Positions 14,324 to 14,468 of a stretch of 14,468 bases of DNA are shown here, piece after piece (within the stretch, counting starts at the first letter, position 1; each line of letters starts with the position of its first letter). The stretch spans positions 1 to 14,468 of the forward strand of contig DCUH01000060.1 in assembly GCA_002327765.1 (NCBI GenBank), written 5' to 3'. The position numbers and the translations under genes are program-made. A model generated the notes under the pieces. It saw nothing but the letters and a program-made list of their open reading frames with translations, had not been told where the DNA came from and did not search any database. This stretch comes from a bacterium UBA2219. Lineage in GTDB: Bacteria > Desulfobacterota > Deferrimicrobia > Deferrimicrobiales > Deferrimicrobiaceae.

Positions 14324-14468
14324 ATGAACGAGTTCCTCTTCACATCCGAATCCGTGACCGGGGGCCATCCTGACAAGGTGGCGGACCAGATATCCGACGC
14401 GGTGCTCGACGAGATCATCCGGCAGGATCCCCGCTCCCGCGTGGCCTGCGAGACCCTGGTGTCCACCG
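14324..14468 (+). CDS. metK: S-adenosylmethionine synthetase, 3'-truncated by window edge
   Basis: MetK makes S-adenosylmethionine from methionine and ATP. Only the first 48 residues plus one base are present. They begin MNEFLFTSESVTGGHPDKVA and continue into a DQISDAVLDEII helix and a VACETLV strand. The ESVxxGHPDK motif with its catalytic-site His at residue 15 is diagnostic of the family. AGGAG (14308-14312) lies 11 bases before the ATG. The rest of the roughly 390-residue protein lies outside the window. Confidence 0.96.
   Translation, partial: MNEFLFTSESVTGGHPDKVADQISDAVLDEIIRQDPRSRVACETLVST

Noticed and set aside
12385..14466. A 693-codon open frame on the minus strand opposite ptsH, ptsI and metK.
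   Set aside because: It lies opposite three unmistakable genes and encodes low-complexity Arg/Asp/Leu/His-rich sequence; long antisense frames are expected in DNA with strong third-position G+C.

Overview
The window is one uninterrupted, co-directional (+ strand) gene array: 19 genes, two of them cut by the window edges (pyrG at the left, metK at the right). The DNA is strongly G+C-rich, GTG starts are common, and most neighbours overlap by 4 bases or lie within about 40 bases of each other. LPS genes (Kdo synthesis, Lpt export) show a Gram-negative bacterium. HPr kinase together with RapZ, a mannose-family PTS, sigma-54 and long-form HPF, plus a metal-type KdsA, fit a bacterium of the former Deltaproteobacteria (Desulfuromonadota/Geobacter-like or a neighbouring phylum). 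That placement is inferred from gene content and order, not from a database search.

Layout. 1-1266: 3' three-quarters of pyrG (CTP synthase). 1269-3635: kdsA, kdsD, kdsC, three enzymes of CMP-Kdo supply; pyrG makes the CTP that CMP-Kdo synthesis consumes. 3639-5505: lptC, lptA, lptB, the inner-membrane/periplasmic part of the LPS export bridge. 5524-6972: rpoN (sigma-54). 7012-7551: long-form hpf (ribosome hibernation). 7548-9876: ptsN, hprK, rapZ. 9873-12234: mannose-family PTS permease as four separate proteins, EIIA, EIIB, EIIC, EIID. 12225/12231-14265: HPr and enzyme I. 14324-14468: start of metK.

The genes form a recognisable extension of the E. coli kdsD-kdsC-lptCAB-rpoN-hpf-ptsN-rapZ-npr cluster. 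Here hprK sits between ptsN and rapZ, and the place of npr is taken by a full set of PTS proteins (EI, HPr, EIIA/B/C/D). EI passes phosphate from PEP to HPr His16, and HPr can pass it to the Man-type EIIA and probably to PtsN. HprK could phosphorylate HPr Ser47 and so gate the relay. No sugar-catabolic gene or sugar-specific regulator is present, so the transported substrate cannot be read from the window.

Regulation. The best non-coding signal is a sigma-70-type promoter inside the 3' end of lptB (TTAAAA, 17-base spacer, TATAAT; 5326-5354). It is built from codons that are rare here, including the only in-frame TTA codon of the window, and lies about 170 bases before rpoN. The only intergenic gap above 40 bases is the 58 bases before metK, which carries a possible -10 box. 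I see no mobile element, CRISPR, RNA gene, convincing terminator or sign of recent transfer. This is a conserved housekeeping region, and I do not see an undescribed system in it.
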